Assembly (NCBI GenBank): GCA_000507305.1
Contig: DF243128.1
Location: 16,475 to 80,474 of the forward strand
Direction of reading: 5' to 3'
Origin: Breviolum minutum Mf 1.05b.01
Taxonomy: Eukaryota > Sar > Dinophyceae > Suessiales > Symbiodiniaceae
DNA: 64,000 bases
Shown here: piece after piece, positions 45,319-57,567 of the stretch
Numbering within the stretch: the first letter of the stretch is position 1
Layout: every line of letters begins with the position of its first letter
Notes under the pieces: generated by a model
The model's database searches: none
Seen by the model: the letters and a program-made list of their open reading frames with translations, nothing else
What the model was told of the DNA's origin: nothing
Made by a program: the position numbers and the translations under genes

Positions 45319-45550
45319 TCAGCCAACTTCAACCTTACAAAAAGGGCCATCTGGGTCACAGCTTCCACCAACTTTGAAACTGAAGCCACCTTTGGTTGGT
45401 TTCAACCACAGACCTGAAAGCTCCCCTGGTGTGTTCTCTCGAACATGACACCCATTGAACTTGATCGCGAAAGACTTCCCAGAAACGGCTGAAGCGCCGC
45501 ACAACTCGACGTTGTTTGAATCATTGAACCTCCCAACTCCGAAATGTGTA
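45319..45550 (-). pseudogene. Relic of Cys-rich protein, copy 3
   Basis: It is identical in the inspected part to 21,759-21,990: ELCGASAVSGKSFAIKF, NGCHVREN, KPTKGGFSFKVGGSC, stop at 45,319. The complete lack of change over some 230 bp, compared with scattered differences elsewhere in the 8.4-kb duplication, is notable but could reflect local gene conversion. No 5' end is present, as in copy 2. Confidence 0.45.
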
Positions 45551-45559
45551 GTGTCACGG

Positions 45560-48126
45560 GCTGAAAACAGATTGGGGCAATTTTTCGTTCTTGGCAATGC
45601 TATAGATGGCTCACGGCTAATTTTAGAAATGCAGTTGGGCCACGTATGCATTTTTCCGCACATGTCCCAAACAGGGTGATTTTCAACTGACTTTAAACTT
45701 GAAAATGAATGGCTCGATTTCACATGGATCCGAATACTATTTATGCATTCGAGTCGAGGCTTATTTCTATGGATGGTGCAACGCAAATCCCGATTTCGGA
45801 ATTTGAAGCGAGGAGATGGCACAACTCAAGAGTTTGTGTCTGGTGCTTTCAGGGTCTGTAAATTCCAAAGCGGCCTACTGGCCAAATACTTCATCTTGGC
45901 AAATAATTGCAGCTGGTCACACACAAACGTCGGCCAGACTGGGGGAGATCTCTCATTTCGAGTTCCATATCTGTTTCAAATACATTGGCCACATGGCGTC
46001 TTCCACCAAAAAATGCGATCACGAAACCTCCAGTTTCTGTGTAGCCTTTGGCAGCTTGGGTTTTTTCTTAACGTCAACTTTTCCAGCTTTAAAGCACCAC
46101 CAGCCCTGCACTCGGTTGCAAAGTGCTTCGCAGCTTCAACTCAGCATTGGTGCCTTTGGAAAAACGAAACTTCAAAAACTGCTGGATCCTAAAACCCTCT
46201 ACGAATCCATCTTAAGCAGTTTTTTTTTGAGAGCACACCTTCCAGGTAGGCTGTTTGTGCAGAAGGGTAGCATAGCCTCCGCGTAGGAGAACTCCACAAT
46301 AGTTACCTCTGCGTAGCCGTAGCCTATGCAGTCTGCGAGGCCTTCCATAGCCTTCCAGTAGCCCCCACATCCCAAGAAAAAACACAGGGGTTGAGCACAA
46401 AGAGCTGCCATTGGAAATTCCTACCTGCTGCTGCGAAGGTTCAACAGAACCTAAGAAACTTCCCAGCTTCGAGAATACAAATTTCAGGGCACGGATTTGT
46501 AAATATCACTGCTGAATCGGCGTTTCACGTTAGACGAACGCTTTTGTGAACGAGGGGATTTTACGTCCGTAGAAGCTTGAAGGGTTTGTCAAAGCCTTTG
46601 AAGGAATCTTTGAACAAAAATGAAATGTTATTATTTAACACCATTTTGCACATTCTTCGAAATGTGAAAAAAAGTACTGACATTGTAGACGAAGTACCTA
46701 CTGCATTTGGTTTTGCAGTGATAGTTTCCACTGTTGGGTCTCACCAGGTGTGGGTTTATTTCATCAACAGTTCCTGAAGACTATCCTTGCCTTCGGTAAC
46801 ATGTGGCAGCTTCGGATATGAATTCTAGATTTAGATGTTTTCCGTGCCACAAATGAACTTTTTTTTAACATGCATTTCAGTGCATGGATGCACGGCGAAA
46901 AATTCCGATCGCACAAAGGCAACTTGAAACGCTTTTCATACGTGTGGCAGCCTCCCCGTTTCTTGTTCCCAGTCAGATTTTGTTACCCAAAAAAAATCCA
47001 TTGCAAAGAAGAAGAGCTGGGAGAATTGTCTCCATGTTCTAAGCTCTCCAAAGACGTCCCCCAGTTCTGACTGACAAAGCTTCTGTAGTTGGGCCATGTG
47101 TGGATTCGTCCGTGCATGTCCCAAATATTTATCTTAAGGTGGCTTTCGACTGACTTCTAACTTAAGAATAAATTGCTCGATTTCCCATGGATCCCAATAC
47201 TGTTTATGTGTTGGAGTCGAGGCTTGTTTCTATGGATGGTGCAACGCAAGTCCCGATTTCGGAATTTGAAGCGAGTACATGGCACAACTCAAGAGTTTGC
47301 GTCTGGTACTTGCAGGTCTGTAAATTCCAAAGCTGCCTACTGGCCAAATACTTCATCTCAGTAAATAGTTGCAGCTGCACTGCAGATGAGGAGAAACTGG
47401 GAAACCGATCCTTTACTGTGTCTTAAATTCTCCACTTGAGCAGGGCTGAAGCACTTGTGGGATTTTATGCTGGCACACCGCAAGCCTATGGTTTTTCAAG
47501 TACAAGTTGCTCCTGTATGGGTTTTCAGCTTGTGAAGCGACTAAAACGACATATGAACTGCTGTGTTTCATGTGCCTCGACTTTCCCTTGGAGAAGAAAC
47601 AGTGAGTTTTCAATTGTGGGAGGTCGCGAACCACTGAAATGGCACAATGCAAAAGGTTCATGAAAAAACTACGTTTCCTTTCAACCCACACTGATAAGAT
47701 CTCGTTTTTACAGATGAGTCCAAAATCAAACTGCCTCAGGCGTCTTTGGTGCCAACAGGAGCTTTGAATTGAAACAATTCAACACGACACACTGCCACAT
47801 CGTCCAATGTCAACATCAAGAAACGAGATTCTGAGAATTTCCAATTTTTCAATCATCTCTTGCTAAGGGAAGATGGTGAGGTTCCCAAAAACGCGCATTG
47901 GTTTGAGAACTAGAATCGCACTATTTGGGATAAATACTTCATCTCAGTAAATAGTTGCAGCTGCTCAAACATAAACTTCGTCTAGACTGCAGTTGAGGAG
48001 AAACTGTCAAACCGATCATTGGCTGTGTCTTAAATTCTCCACTTGAGCGGCTCTAAACCCTTGATAGACTTGAATATCGCATGAGCTAGCTTCCGGGCCT
48101 GCTTCCCAGCAGGCACAAACCGACTG
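45560..48126. repeat. Units A, C, B, A, C inside duplication copy 2
   Basis: It has the same order as 22,000-24,613. Local differences include a missing 24-bp passage near 47,055 (CGTCCCCCAG follows directly on CTCCAAAGA) and a shortened GTTTTCAGCTTGTGAAGCG near 47,522. Confidence 0.8.
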
Positions 48127-49010
48127 GCGCCAGCTTACAGGAATGCACATGGATCCCATCTCGTTTTGCACAGGTCGCAATTTTGATTACTTGGCAATGC
48201 TATAGATGGCTCAGCGCCAATTTTGACATGCAGTTGGGCCATGTATGGATTTGGGCCATGTTTGTGTATTGGAGTCGAGGCTTGTTTCTATGGATGGTGC
48301 AACGCAAGTCCCGATTTCGGAATTTGAAGCGAGTACATGGCACAACTCAAGAGTTTGCGTCTAGGACTTTTAGGTCTGTAAATTCCAAAGCTGCATACTG
48401 GCCAAATACTTCATCTCAGTAAATAGTTGCAGCTGCACTGCAGATGAGGAGAAACTGAGAGACCGATCCTTTACTGTGTCTTAAATTCTCCACTTGAGCA
48501 GGGCTGAAGCACTTGATAGACTTGAATATCGCATGAGCTAGCTTCCGGGCCTGCTTCCCAGCAGGCACAAACCGGCTGGCGCCAGCTTACAGGAATGCAC
48601 ATGGATCCCCCCCCTTTTTGATCTCGTTTTGCACAGGTCTGAAAGTAGATGGCACAATTTTCATTACTTGGCAATAGATGGCTCAGCGCCAATTTTGACA
48701 TGCAGTTGGGCCATGTATGGATTTGGGCCATGTTTGTGTATTGGAGTCGAGGCTTGTTTCGATGGATGGTGCAACGCAAGTCCAGTACCATAAAGGCGGT
48801 GACGGTGATCCACCGCGACGTTTTGTGTGTTTTTTTGTTGAGAAAAGGAGGAAACAAGTACAACAAAGTGACAAGGATGTGAACAATTGAAGGATAAGGA
48901 AGGATATCCAAGCAATTTTTCTAAAATCAATTTTCATGTAGTATATACATTTTTTTTTCATAAATTATCTTCACTATATTTGGCCAGGTTTGTCGGCCAT
49001 CACGCAGCTT
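48127..49010. repeat. Unit A array 7 ending in the 30-kb insertion fragment
   Basis: Two unit A copies follow (markers near 48,267 and 48,738). The second stops at GCAACGCAAGTCC and is followed by the same 220-235 bp as at 30,155. At about 49,016 that fragment is joined to unit C (CCTCTGGCTAGACCGGGCG). The identical break point in unit A shows that both loci descend from one insertion event followed by duplication. Confidence 0.85.
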
Positions 49011-49980
49011 TTCCTCTGGCTAGACCGGGCGTCTTCCACCAAAAAAAATGCGAAAAGCTACCGGTATGACCCCCCAGTTTCTTGACGGAACCTTTGGCAG
49101 CTTCGGTTTGTCTTAACTTCAACTTTTCCACCGAAAAAAAACACCGCCAGCCCTTCACTCTGCTGCATTGCCGGTTCAACAGAGCAGGCGCTTCTACCGC
49201 GTAGCCGTAGCCTATGCAGTCTTCTTGGCCTTCCGTAGCCTCCGCGTAGCCCCCATATCCCAAAAAAACACAGCGTTTCGGTTGGGAGCAAAAAGCTGCC
49301 ATTGGAAATTCCTACCTGCTGCTGCTAAGAAGTGGAAATTTCCCAGCTTTGAGAATACACATTTCAGGGCACGGATTTATAAATGTCACTGCTGAATCGG
49401 CGTTTTGGAGGAACGGTTTGTGAAGGAGAGCATTTTACGTCCGTAGAAGCTTGAAGAGTTTGCGAAAGCCTTTTGAACGAATCTTTGAACGCAAATGGAA
49501 TGTTGTTTGAACACTATTTTGAACATTCTTCGAAATGGACAAATCTTGTGTTCCAGTTGCTAAACTTGCCGCCAGTGAAAAAGAAGTACTGAAGTTGTGG
49601 ACAAAGTACCTACTGTCTCTGGTTTTGGCAGTGATAATTTCCATGGGTCTTACCAGGTATGGGCTTATTTCATCAACAATTCTTCAAGACTATGTAACAT
49701 GTGGCAGCTTCGGATATGATATTTAGATATAGATGGTTTACGTGCCACAAATGAACTTGTTTTCAACATGCTCCTAAGAGTACGGATGCTCGAAGAAAAA
49801 CACTGAACTGCACAAAGGCAACTTGAAACGCTTGTTATACATGTGGCAGCCTCCCACTCTCTCGTTCCCAATCAGATTTTCTTGCGAAAAAACACTCTGT
49901 TGCAAAGAACTGGAAGTGTCTCCATGTTCTTAGCTTTCCAAACAGTGGGAATTCCCTTCAGTTAAAGTTGAATAGCAACA
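49010..49980. repeat. End of unit C and full unit B
   Basis: This is collinear with 5,995-6,970. The GTAGCC cluster lies at 49,200-49,253. Unit B lacks a dozen bases near 49,690 (ACTATGTAACATGTGGC). Confidence 0.85.
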
Positions 49981-49984
49981 TCTA

Positions 49985-50360
49985 CGTGATCCAAATCCCC
50001 CAGAACGAACTGGAATCCAATCCAAAACCCAGGCATCTAGAGTGCTCAAAAAACACGAATCTATTCATGCAGATTCAGATGGTGATGTTCTGGCTCAAAT
50101 TGTGGCTGATCTAGCATGCCAAGTTGTTTGCCACCAATCTTTTTACCCAGCTCGCCATCTACCAGGTGGTTTTTCTTCTATTCTGAGTTTCGCTTTTTAG
50201 GATCTGCAGTTTTTTCTTCTGCCCTAAGTATTCTGACCCCTCAAAACTGGCTATTTTGAGGACCTGGACCCCTGCTGTACAGGTTCACGGCCCCTTCCAT
50301 TGGAGGGTCCGATCATCCTTAGGGTGTGCAACAAAAGCATGTTTCACTTGACCCGACTTG
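49985..50360 (+). pseudogene. KKHESIH coding fragment, copy 3
   Basis: It is nearly identical to 6,975-7,345, again directly after a unit B. The frame KKHESIHADSDGDVLAQ is preserved and one codon differs after VADL (GCA for TCA). After 50,360 the two loci separate: the copy at 7 kb goes into unit C, this one into unique sequence. Confidence 0.45.
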
Positions 50361-52565
50361 GTGGCAGATGCAAAAATTGCCCTCCAAAAAAAAGGAGGAA
50401 CTTGGAGAGGACTTCCTTGAGGAAAGAAACAGGCCATCTGATGACAAGGCACTTTTTGAGGGTATTGAAGTGTTTGTTGATTGAATTTCACAAAACTTTC
50501 AGAAAGGATGGCATCCATCTTCAAATTGCATCCGACTGAGATGCCACTAGGAACCGATTGCTAGCTACGGAAGAGTTTTGCAGCAATGCATCTCAAATTT
50601 CTGATACAAAACCAGGACAGATCTGAAAGGAGGAAAAGGATCCCGACCTTTCAATTCTCTGCAACTCACAGTTTTTCGGGAACATGTCTCAAACTTTGTG
50701 CTTTTTTCCATCACCCAAACTTTCATGCCTAGGCTTTTTTTAGCGCGTACCTTTCATGGTCGTTGCAAGCCTGAAATCTTCGTGGCGGCAAAGTCGTTAG
50801 ATTTTAAACTTCCTTTGAGCTTCCAGAAAACAACACAAAAGTGAAACTGAGTGCTGCTAAAGTTCAAACATTGCTCCAACACATGATTTTTTCAAAAATT
50901 GCTCCGTGTTAAAATTGTGACTCTTCCCGGAAGCATTGTTCGTCAAAGAACGTGCGCCCAAGCAAACCTGACATGTCATGTACGTTTCTTGTGTTTAAAC
51001 TTTGGGCTTTTTCAGTTCCACTGCCAAACCCGACACATCCCAGCCGCGTCAAAGCGGAAACAGGAAGAGGTTTGGGTCATGGTAAGAGGCTCGGCAAAAG
51101 GAAGTTGACTCAGGGTCTCAGATGCCTGCAAGTAAAAAATCCCTGCTAATTGCACTTGGTTTTGGTGGGAAAGTCCATTTTTTCATCCTGCAAACTTATT
51201 TCCGAACTCCCGAAAGAGCGAAGTTGGACGAGATGTTTGTTCAGGATATCTTCTTGTTGCGAAAAGTGAGTTTCAAGAAATGACTTATCATGATTTCTGG
51301 GTGAAGACCCATTAAGAAGCCGGTCATATCTTCTGATTTTGTGGCTCGCATCCCTTGCTCCGCTCTGAAGATAGGAAAGAATGGGTGCCGATCCTCTCAC
51401 ATGAGTCTCACATGGACACGCCCTTTGCGACAAATATCTTCATTGCGTTCACCAATGTGAAACTCCACTTGTTGTTGAATGAGATCTGTCCCCCAACTGA
51501 TCTATAGCCACTTTTGGGGAGGAATCCTGGTGACCGAAAATGCGGTAGGTTGTTTTTCTTTCTTTAGATGCTTGTATTGTTGGATGAAATCTTCCATCCA
51601 CCACCAAGCTCCAAAAACACTCCAGTTTCAAAGACTACATTCAAACGCGTGAAAAAAAAGCCGTTGTTTGATGTTGATGTTGTCCCAGCGGAAAACACCG
51701 GAAAGGGTGTTTTTTTTCTATAAGAAAATGAATGCATCACAAAGTCTGGAAAATATGAGGAATCTGACTTTGGGTCAGATTTGCCAAAGGTGTTCTGCAT
51801 GGAAAGCCTCTTAGTCTCTCCCCACTTATGGCAACCCATTCTCACCTTGCCTCGCTCTCGTGCAGCAACCATACTTTAAGCTGAAGGTATCAAAACAGAA
51901 ACTCCTTCGGTTCTATGTTATGTGGGTGCCCAACTAGTTTTTTGTTGAAACTTAAAGGAAATGGTCTCGAAACAAAAAAAAAAAACAGGTTCATGTAACA
52001 TTCTCAGGCAGGCTTCCTTCAGCGTTTCATCTTGACTTACTTCTCAAAAAAAACATAGACAAATTTTTCCATCTTGATTCTCTGATGCTATGGCCGCAAA
52101 AAGAACCAGGAAAATGTAAGGCATGCTTCCGCACCGATAGCAACCTGGTTTTTGGACGACCTGGTTGAATGTTCTGTGGTTGCGATTTCCTAGATGTGGA
52201 CGGAAAATGGAAGATTTCAGTGACGGTTTTGGTCTTGCTTCCAAGTGATGTCCCCCAACATTTTCCAGATTTGCAAAGAGTCATCGAACACATCAATGTC
52301 TTGCAGCCATAAATGAGGCTACATCTCTGTTGTCGTTTCCTTCAGAGTGTTCAACAATGTGTGAAGACTGTTGAGAGATAATCCAAACCTTTTTCAAAAC
52401 CGACCTCCGAAACACTTCCTCCAAAAATAAAGAGTCCATGTTGGCCGCCACTCCCTTTGCTTCGACTCAATGTCGCCAGAAATAAACAAGTTTCACCCCT
52501 AGAGCTTCGGTAATTGAAAGACTTTTTGGGACGACTGGGACTGGCTTTTCGATGGTATTTTTTTG
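50361..52565. other. Unique sequence without a recognised gene
   Basis: This is the longest stretch here with no repeat unit. Short open frames occur on both strands, for example minus 51,564-51,872 (102 codons), 51,146-51,433 (95 codons) and 52,027-52,296 (89 codons). None shows a domain, signal peptide or codon pattern I can vouch for. A spliced minus-strand gene is possible. One AG-rich run with 12 A lies at about 51,974. Confidence 0.4.
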
Positions 52566-53150
52566 ATAGCCAAAAATTGGGTATACTGTTTATGCATAGA
52601 GTCGAGGCTTATTTCTATGGATGGTGCGACCGAAATCTCGATTCGGAATTTGAAGTGAGTAGATGGCACAACTCAAGAGTTTGGGTCTGGTACTTTCAGG
52701 TCTGTAAATTCCAAATCTGCCTACTGGCCAAGTACCTTATCTCGGCAAATAATTGCTGCTCACGCATAAACTTCGGCCCAACAGTTGAGGAGAAACTGAG
52801 AAACCGATCCTTTGCTGTGTCTCAAGCTCTCCACGGTTGGTTTCAACTAACTTCTAGCTTGAAAATAAATCCTTCAATTTCCACTGTTTATGCATTGGAG
52901 GCTTATTTCTATGGATGGTACAACGCAAATCCCGATTTCGGTGAGTAGATGGCACAACTCAAGAGTTTGTGTCCTGTACTTTCAGGTTTGTAAATTCCAC
53001 TTCTGCCTACTGGCCAGATACTTCATCTCGGTAAATTCCGGCAGCTGCTCACACATAAAACTTGGTCGAGACAGTTGAGGAGAAACTGAGAAACCCATCC
53101 TTTGCTGTGTCTTAAATTCTCCACTTGAGCGGGGCTAAAGCACTTGTACT
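52566..53150. repeat. Unit A copies, diverged
   Basis: Two shortened unit A copies with markers altered to GCATAGAGTCGAGG (near 52,594) and GCATTGGAGGCTT (near 52,891) are present. They are more diverged than copies elsewhere and may be older. Confidence 0.75.
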
Positions 53151-53345
53151 CACTTCCATTGTCGGCTTCCCAGCCCCTGGGTTACAGAAGCTGTCTTGAC
53201 ACACCCCAGAGGTACTCAAGTACACGAACGAACTGTTCAAGACAAAACATGCGGCATCATGATGGCGATATTGAGGGGCCAGGATGGTCCAGATATACCA
53301 ATGATGGGATGTATTCCAACAAATGACAGTACTGTCTTCACATCA
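53151..53345 (+). pseudogene. GQDGPDIP fragment, copy 2
   Basis: After a unit A end and the phrase CCCAGCCCCTGG, the stretch with ATTGAGGGGCCAGGATGGTC and ATACCAATGATGGGATG matches 12,180-12,255. The frame is interrupted upstream, and downstream the copy breaks off at GTCTTCACAT, where copy 1 continues for another 170 bp. Family unknown. Confidence 0.35.
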
Positions 53346-53580
53346 GGAGCACCCCAAGTGTGAAAAGATTATGCTTTTCAACCATGCTGATTTTCAAGTG
53401 ACTAAAACGACATATGAACCGGTGTGTTTTTGATATGCCTCGACTTTCCCTTGGGAAATAAACTGATTTTCCAGTGTGGGAAGTCGCCAACCACTGAAAT
53501 GCCACCACAAAAAGGTTCATGAAGAAGCTAGGTTCCCTCCCAAGCCGCACTGACGAGATCTCGGCTTTATAGGTGAAAGC
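53346..53580. repeat. Short unit C piece
   Basis: It contains GACTAAAACGACATATGAACC, GAACC/CAACCACTGAAATGCC and CCGCACTGACGAGATCTCG, the first part of unit C, and then stops. Confidence 0.75.
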
Positions 53581-54689
53581 TGCTACTGTTTACCCGTGTG
53601 TTTTCTCCGTTTTTTGAAGCACAACAACACACACATACACACAAAGACATACAAACAAGCCAACCTGGCAAAACTCCAAGGGTTTCTTCTTCAACAAGGC
53701 TTCAGGCTGAAACTCTTGTCCATTTCGCTGAGAGAAACTGCTCAGTACTCTTGGGGACATGTTCACCCTTGAGGTGATAAAGGATATTCTCTGAAGACCT
53801 GCAGAGTGCAAGTCTTCAATTAAGCAGGCCTAGCTGGCCTAGCCTCACAAGATCATGATCATGATGTGGGCATCAAATTCAAAACTATCCTGCCCAATAA
53901 TAATGTTTTTGAGCTGTGCAAGTTAACTGCCATCCCGAAGTTGCCCTTTCTTGCCATTCCAAAATCATCAATGGCCGACCGAAACTGACTGTTTTGGAGA
54001 CGTTTTCGATGGAGAAAACCACGTATCTTTCTGACCGCAAGGCCCTAAGAGCTCTGATCTCAAGAATACTTTGCCAAAAGGAAACAAGTTCTTTTCGCAG
54101 CATCGGATAAGCCGAAAAATCTGCATTTTCATGGTGCCTTCATGACATTTTCATCCACGTCAAGTTCATGCATCGGCTGCCAGTCTGCATGCAGACCGTC
54201 ATGACACTTTCATCCGAGTCAAGCCCATCCCTCAAACAAACCCATCCGAAAACTGTGCAAAAAACTCTGTCACTTCGCCTATTGGAAAGCTCTTGACCAT
54301 CCAGCTACCCAAAGCGAATGGCTGAAACATCCTTGGCTGAAAACAAAGATTGGATTCCACGATGTTTCTCGGCTCGGTGGCTGTCTAGAAGTCTTTGTTG
54401 TCCCTGCCAGGGTGAGATTCTGAATTGTCTTCACTCAGATTCAGGAATCTGTGAAGTGAAATTTCCCTCCATCCAAACCCCCCTCAGTCAGCGTGCCTGG
54501 CAAAAGTCTGGGGGTGCTTCCGAAAGAAGAAAAAACACAACCAGGCTCAAAGGCAAAACTCATCTGTGCATTCAAGAGAACTTCATTCAAAAAGCCCTCA
54601 GTCCTCAAGAAACTGCCGGCACATGTAAACGTTTCAGTACTCTGGGGCACTGTCCACCTCAAGGTATGAAGAGCATTCTCTTGAGATAG
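53581..54689. other. Unique sequence; open frame of 123 codons of unknown status
   Basis: The plus frame at 54,318-54,689 is open for 123 codons. Passages at 53,735-53,810 and 54,635-54,695 resemble each other (CAGTACTCT.GGG, GATATTCTCT against GCATTCTCT). TCATGACA.TTTCATCC occurs twice, at 54,141 and 54,200. A CA-rich run is at 53,625. No family is recognised. The next block begins at 54,690 with a diverged copy of the 14,465 region. Confidence 0.35.
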
Positions 54690-56571
54690 GGATAGTGCAA
54701 GTCACTTTGAAACTAAAACTATGTACTTTGGTTACTCGATCGTCTGCGTATCCAGAACCAAAAACTATTCTCAATGATACCTCAACAATGTTCTGCGAGA
54801 CCGGTTGTGGGCAAAAACTTCTTCAACTCGAAAAAATGGCGCAAGGCAAGATGTATCATTTAACTGCGACGCCCACCTACAAGATAACACCGCCGATGTT
54901 TGCCACAAGATGTTTCGGGACGGTTTCAGTTTCGTTCAGCCGAAGGAAAGCAAGGGACAAAACATGTTCCCCGCCTGAAATTCACCTCACGGTGTTGTTT
55001 GTTCACGAAGTTCTTGAGCAGACACGAAATATGGACACGTTTTGGGGGGGGATAATTTCCAAAGTTTCTTCCACACTTCCACTCGAAATGTTGTCAATGA
55101 AGTATTCCATGGCCAAAATGCTTTGATCCGACCTGGTAACCACAACAATACACTGTGGCGAGCTCGTCAACTGCAAATCGTTGCCAGTTTCGTCAATGGG
55201 AAGACCACCTGGTGAAACCTGCTTCTTCAAGCTCAAAAGGAACGACCAAGTTCAACCATGTTGAACCCTTTTTTCCCACTACCGCCACGTCATCGCCAGA
55301 AAGCACAAGGATTTGGTATACTCATCTTCAGCCAAGTAAAGAAGTGATACCTTTCTTCTGACGTCTGAGTCGACATCTTCAAAAAAATGTTGACTGTCGG
55401 AACCAAGTTGCTTGTCATCTTTCGGGCCCCCCGAGAATTACATGAAGACTTCCATGCTTGGAGCATTTTTGTTCTGCCCAGCTTGATCACAAACAATCCT
55501 CCATCGAAAACATCTGCAAAATCAACTTGTCTTTGGACTTGATAAATCTGAACCACACTCGTTTTGACATGGACATCAAGGCAAGCCTCCCATGTCAACC
55601 GAACCTACCCCATCCTGGAGCCCAGCAACCGCAAGTGGTTACTGTAACCCCTAGAGCTTTACAAAAAGGGAACCTGGCCGAACAAAAAGTCACAACATTT
55701 TGATGCCATGTATTTTTTGGGAAGGAAAAATTGGTGCCGACCCGAAGTGTTTTCACCGTGACTCCACCACTGGGCTTTCCAAATCTATCACGGAAACCCA
55801 CAACAAAGAAAGCACCTGCGACGAAGCAAGACCATCCTTATGAGATGTCTTTAATTCCGGAAGGGTAACATGGGTTTCCGGGACATATTGGAGATTCATC
55901 ATCTTTTCCGGGGACACATTCGAGAATCTCTATGTTTACGTACCCTCCCGAAAAAAAGGTCAACCAACTCGAATGGTTTATCTTCTCGCAGCCTGTTTGA
56001 GGGGATTCTGCCACGCCAACCAGCTGTTACTGCATCATTTTCTGAGGTGTTGTAGGAGCTGTTACTGGATTGCTTGGTTAATTTTGAAACTTCTTTTGGG
56101 GTTGGCTGGTTGACCCGCCCTTTTCCAAACAAGAGTTTTTCTCACATTGAACAGTGGTTTGCAGTCAACTTGCCGAAAAGGACAGACTGCAACTGGGCGA
56201 GATGGATCCAATTTGTTTCCTGCTTTGCCGGCTGCGGTTCGCTACCGTCAGAGCAAACTGGCCAACTACTACACGACTTCCTGAAAAGTGGAAACTTGTT
56301 TTTTTCTCACAAAAAATTGACCTTGAAAGGTATCTACTAACGATTTTTCGGTGTGCAACTCTTTGGGATGGTTCAACTGGACGATGCCGCAATTTGGGCA
56401 AAACTTTGTGGACCTGAAGCTCTGTACTGCCTGTCAGTCCACGGATTTTTTGCAATTTTTGCCCAAGCATATTGCAGGCGGCAAATTGGACTCTAAAAAT
56501 TGATGTTACACTCTTGCATTTTGATGGAACGATCACGAATCACAAAGAAATTGGACTTGGACGCCTATTAC
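54690..56571 (-). pseudogene. Decayed minus-strand gene of unknown family, copy 2
   Basis: This is a diverged counterpart of 14,465-16,151. On the minus strand the pieces PVEPSQRVAH (near 56,360), ADVFDGGLFVIKLGRTKML (near 55,470), LVPTVNIF (55,390), KKQVSPGGLPIDETGNDLQL (55,200) and VTRSDQSILAMEYFIDNIS (55,100) are kept. Within these pieces the frame is maintained, while a change in a run of C near 55,050 and deletions elsewhere shift it. Compared with copy 1 it has about 190 bp more. Conservation of the minus frame in two copies that otherwise differ clearly suggests an ancestral protein. I cannot name it. Confidence 0.45.
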
Positions 56572-57240
56572 CAAGTTGGTTTCAAGATGATATCTTTACT
56601 CTCCAAGTCCAAGTTAACAGGCGTGAGCCCTGACGGAATTTGACCAGGGCCTTCTAGAGACGCTCTGATGGGTCTACACTGTATTCATTAGACATTGAAG
56701 CAGAATCTTCGAATCCAAAGCCAATCTCCTGAGCAAAAGCTCTGTTACAAGGCATGGTGATTCTATGGCATGGTAACGTCAAGGCCTTTCACATATCTTG
56801 AACCCTCCATTGCGGCAAGATCTTCTTGCGCATCATTTAACATGATTGAATAGAATTGTAGAAATCTATGTTCCTGTATCACCAAGTTGATACCTTGAGC
56901 CAAATGAAACGTGACACGTCATTTTTGTTGGTTTCCAACTATGTCTGAACTGATTTGGTACCATCAACAAACACTCCCATCAGTGACTCTCGAGAGCCTC
57001 AGATTCTCTAAAATTCGTATGTCGTTCCACATGGTCCTTGGCCCACACTGTAAAAACAAAAAATGTATGTATGTGATCATGGAAACGCGAAAGCATGTAC
57101 CTGCGTAAAAAATGTTAGCATGTTAAATGTAACTATATTTTTTATTTTTGTAAGTATGAATATTTCATAGTATTTCAATATATGTCTATACACATGTAGA
57201 TATGTATAAATGTTCATACTTGAAAAATTGCGTGCATAGA
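56572..57240. repeat. Third copy of the first 0.7 kb of the 8.4-kb segment
   Basis: From CAAGTTGGTTTCAAGATG the sequence follows 16,152 and 39,684 through GATGGGTCTACACTGTATTCA and GAAACGTGACACGTCATTTT to AAGTATGAATATTTCA. It then departs before the minisatellite. It shares GACGGA.TT.GACCAGGGCC with copy 2 and not with copy 1, so it is closer to 39,684 there. It follows directly on the copy of 14,465-16,151, so the order at 14-17 kb is the older one. Confidence 0.85.
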
Positions 57241-57567
57241 TATTGGTGTGTAAATGTGTCAATCTATATGTGTATAAATGACAATTGGCTTACAAACTTA
57301 TGTGTCTAAACCATCAATGGGCCGATTGGGAACCATCTTTCAATTCCTTCGTCATTGATGTTTTTTAGCGTCAATCATCCACGACGCCATTTTGCCCTGT
57401 GGTATTTTACTGTGATCGTTTCGATCCTGAATCCCGAGCATTTCGGTTTTTTTCGGTTGCCTAGAAATTCGCAAGAATCCTGGTGGTGACACTGGGAAAA
57501 AATTGGCCGAAGGTATTGGTACTGATACATCTATAAGAGATGAAAAAAATTATACTATACCATGGTA
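57241..57567. other. AT-rich stretch, no gene seen
   Basis: TATGTGTA-type alternating sequence up to 57,290 is followed by unremarkable sequence with stops in all phases. Confidence 0.6.

Larger units (their letters stand above)
39684..48126. repeat. 8.4-kb segmental duplication, copy 2
   Basis: It is collinear with 16,152-24,613. It starts within a unit A (after CATGGATCCGAATA), whereas copy 1 continues to the left with the decayed minus-strand gene, so copy 2 looks like the derived, inserted one. At its right end it continues naturally into unit A (CTGGCGCCAG), whereas copy 1 breaks there into unique sequence. The two ends therefore disagree on which copy is ancestral. Confidence 0.9.

Noticed and set aside
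1255..53078. Recurrent open frames in unit A (for example MDPNTVYVLESRL, and in another phase MYWSRGLFLWMVQ) as a gene family
   Set aside because: Several phases are open at once. Variable bases such as those after GAAGCGA change residues in every phase, and duplications of 100 bp and many indels break the frame. I see no sign of selection on a protein.
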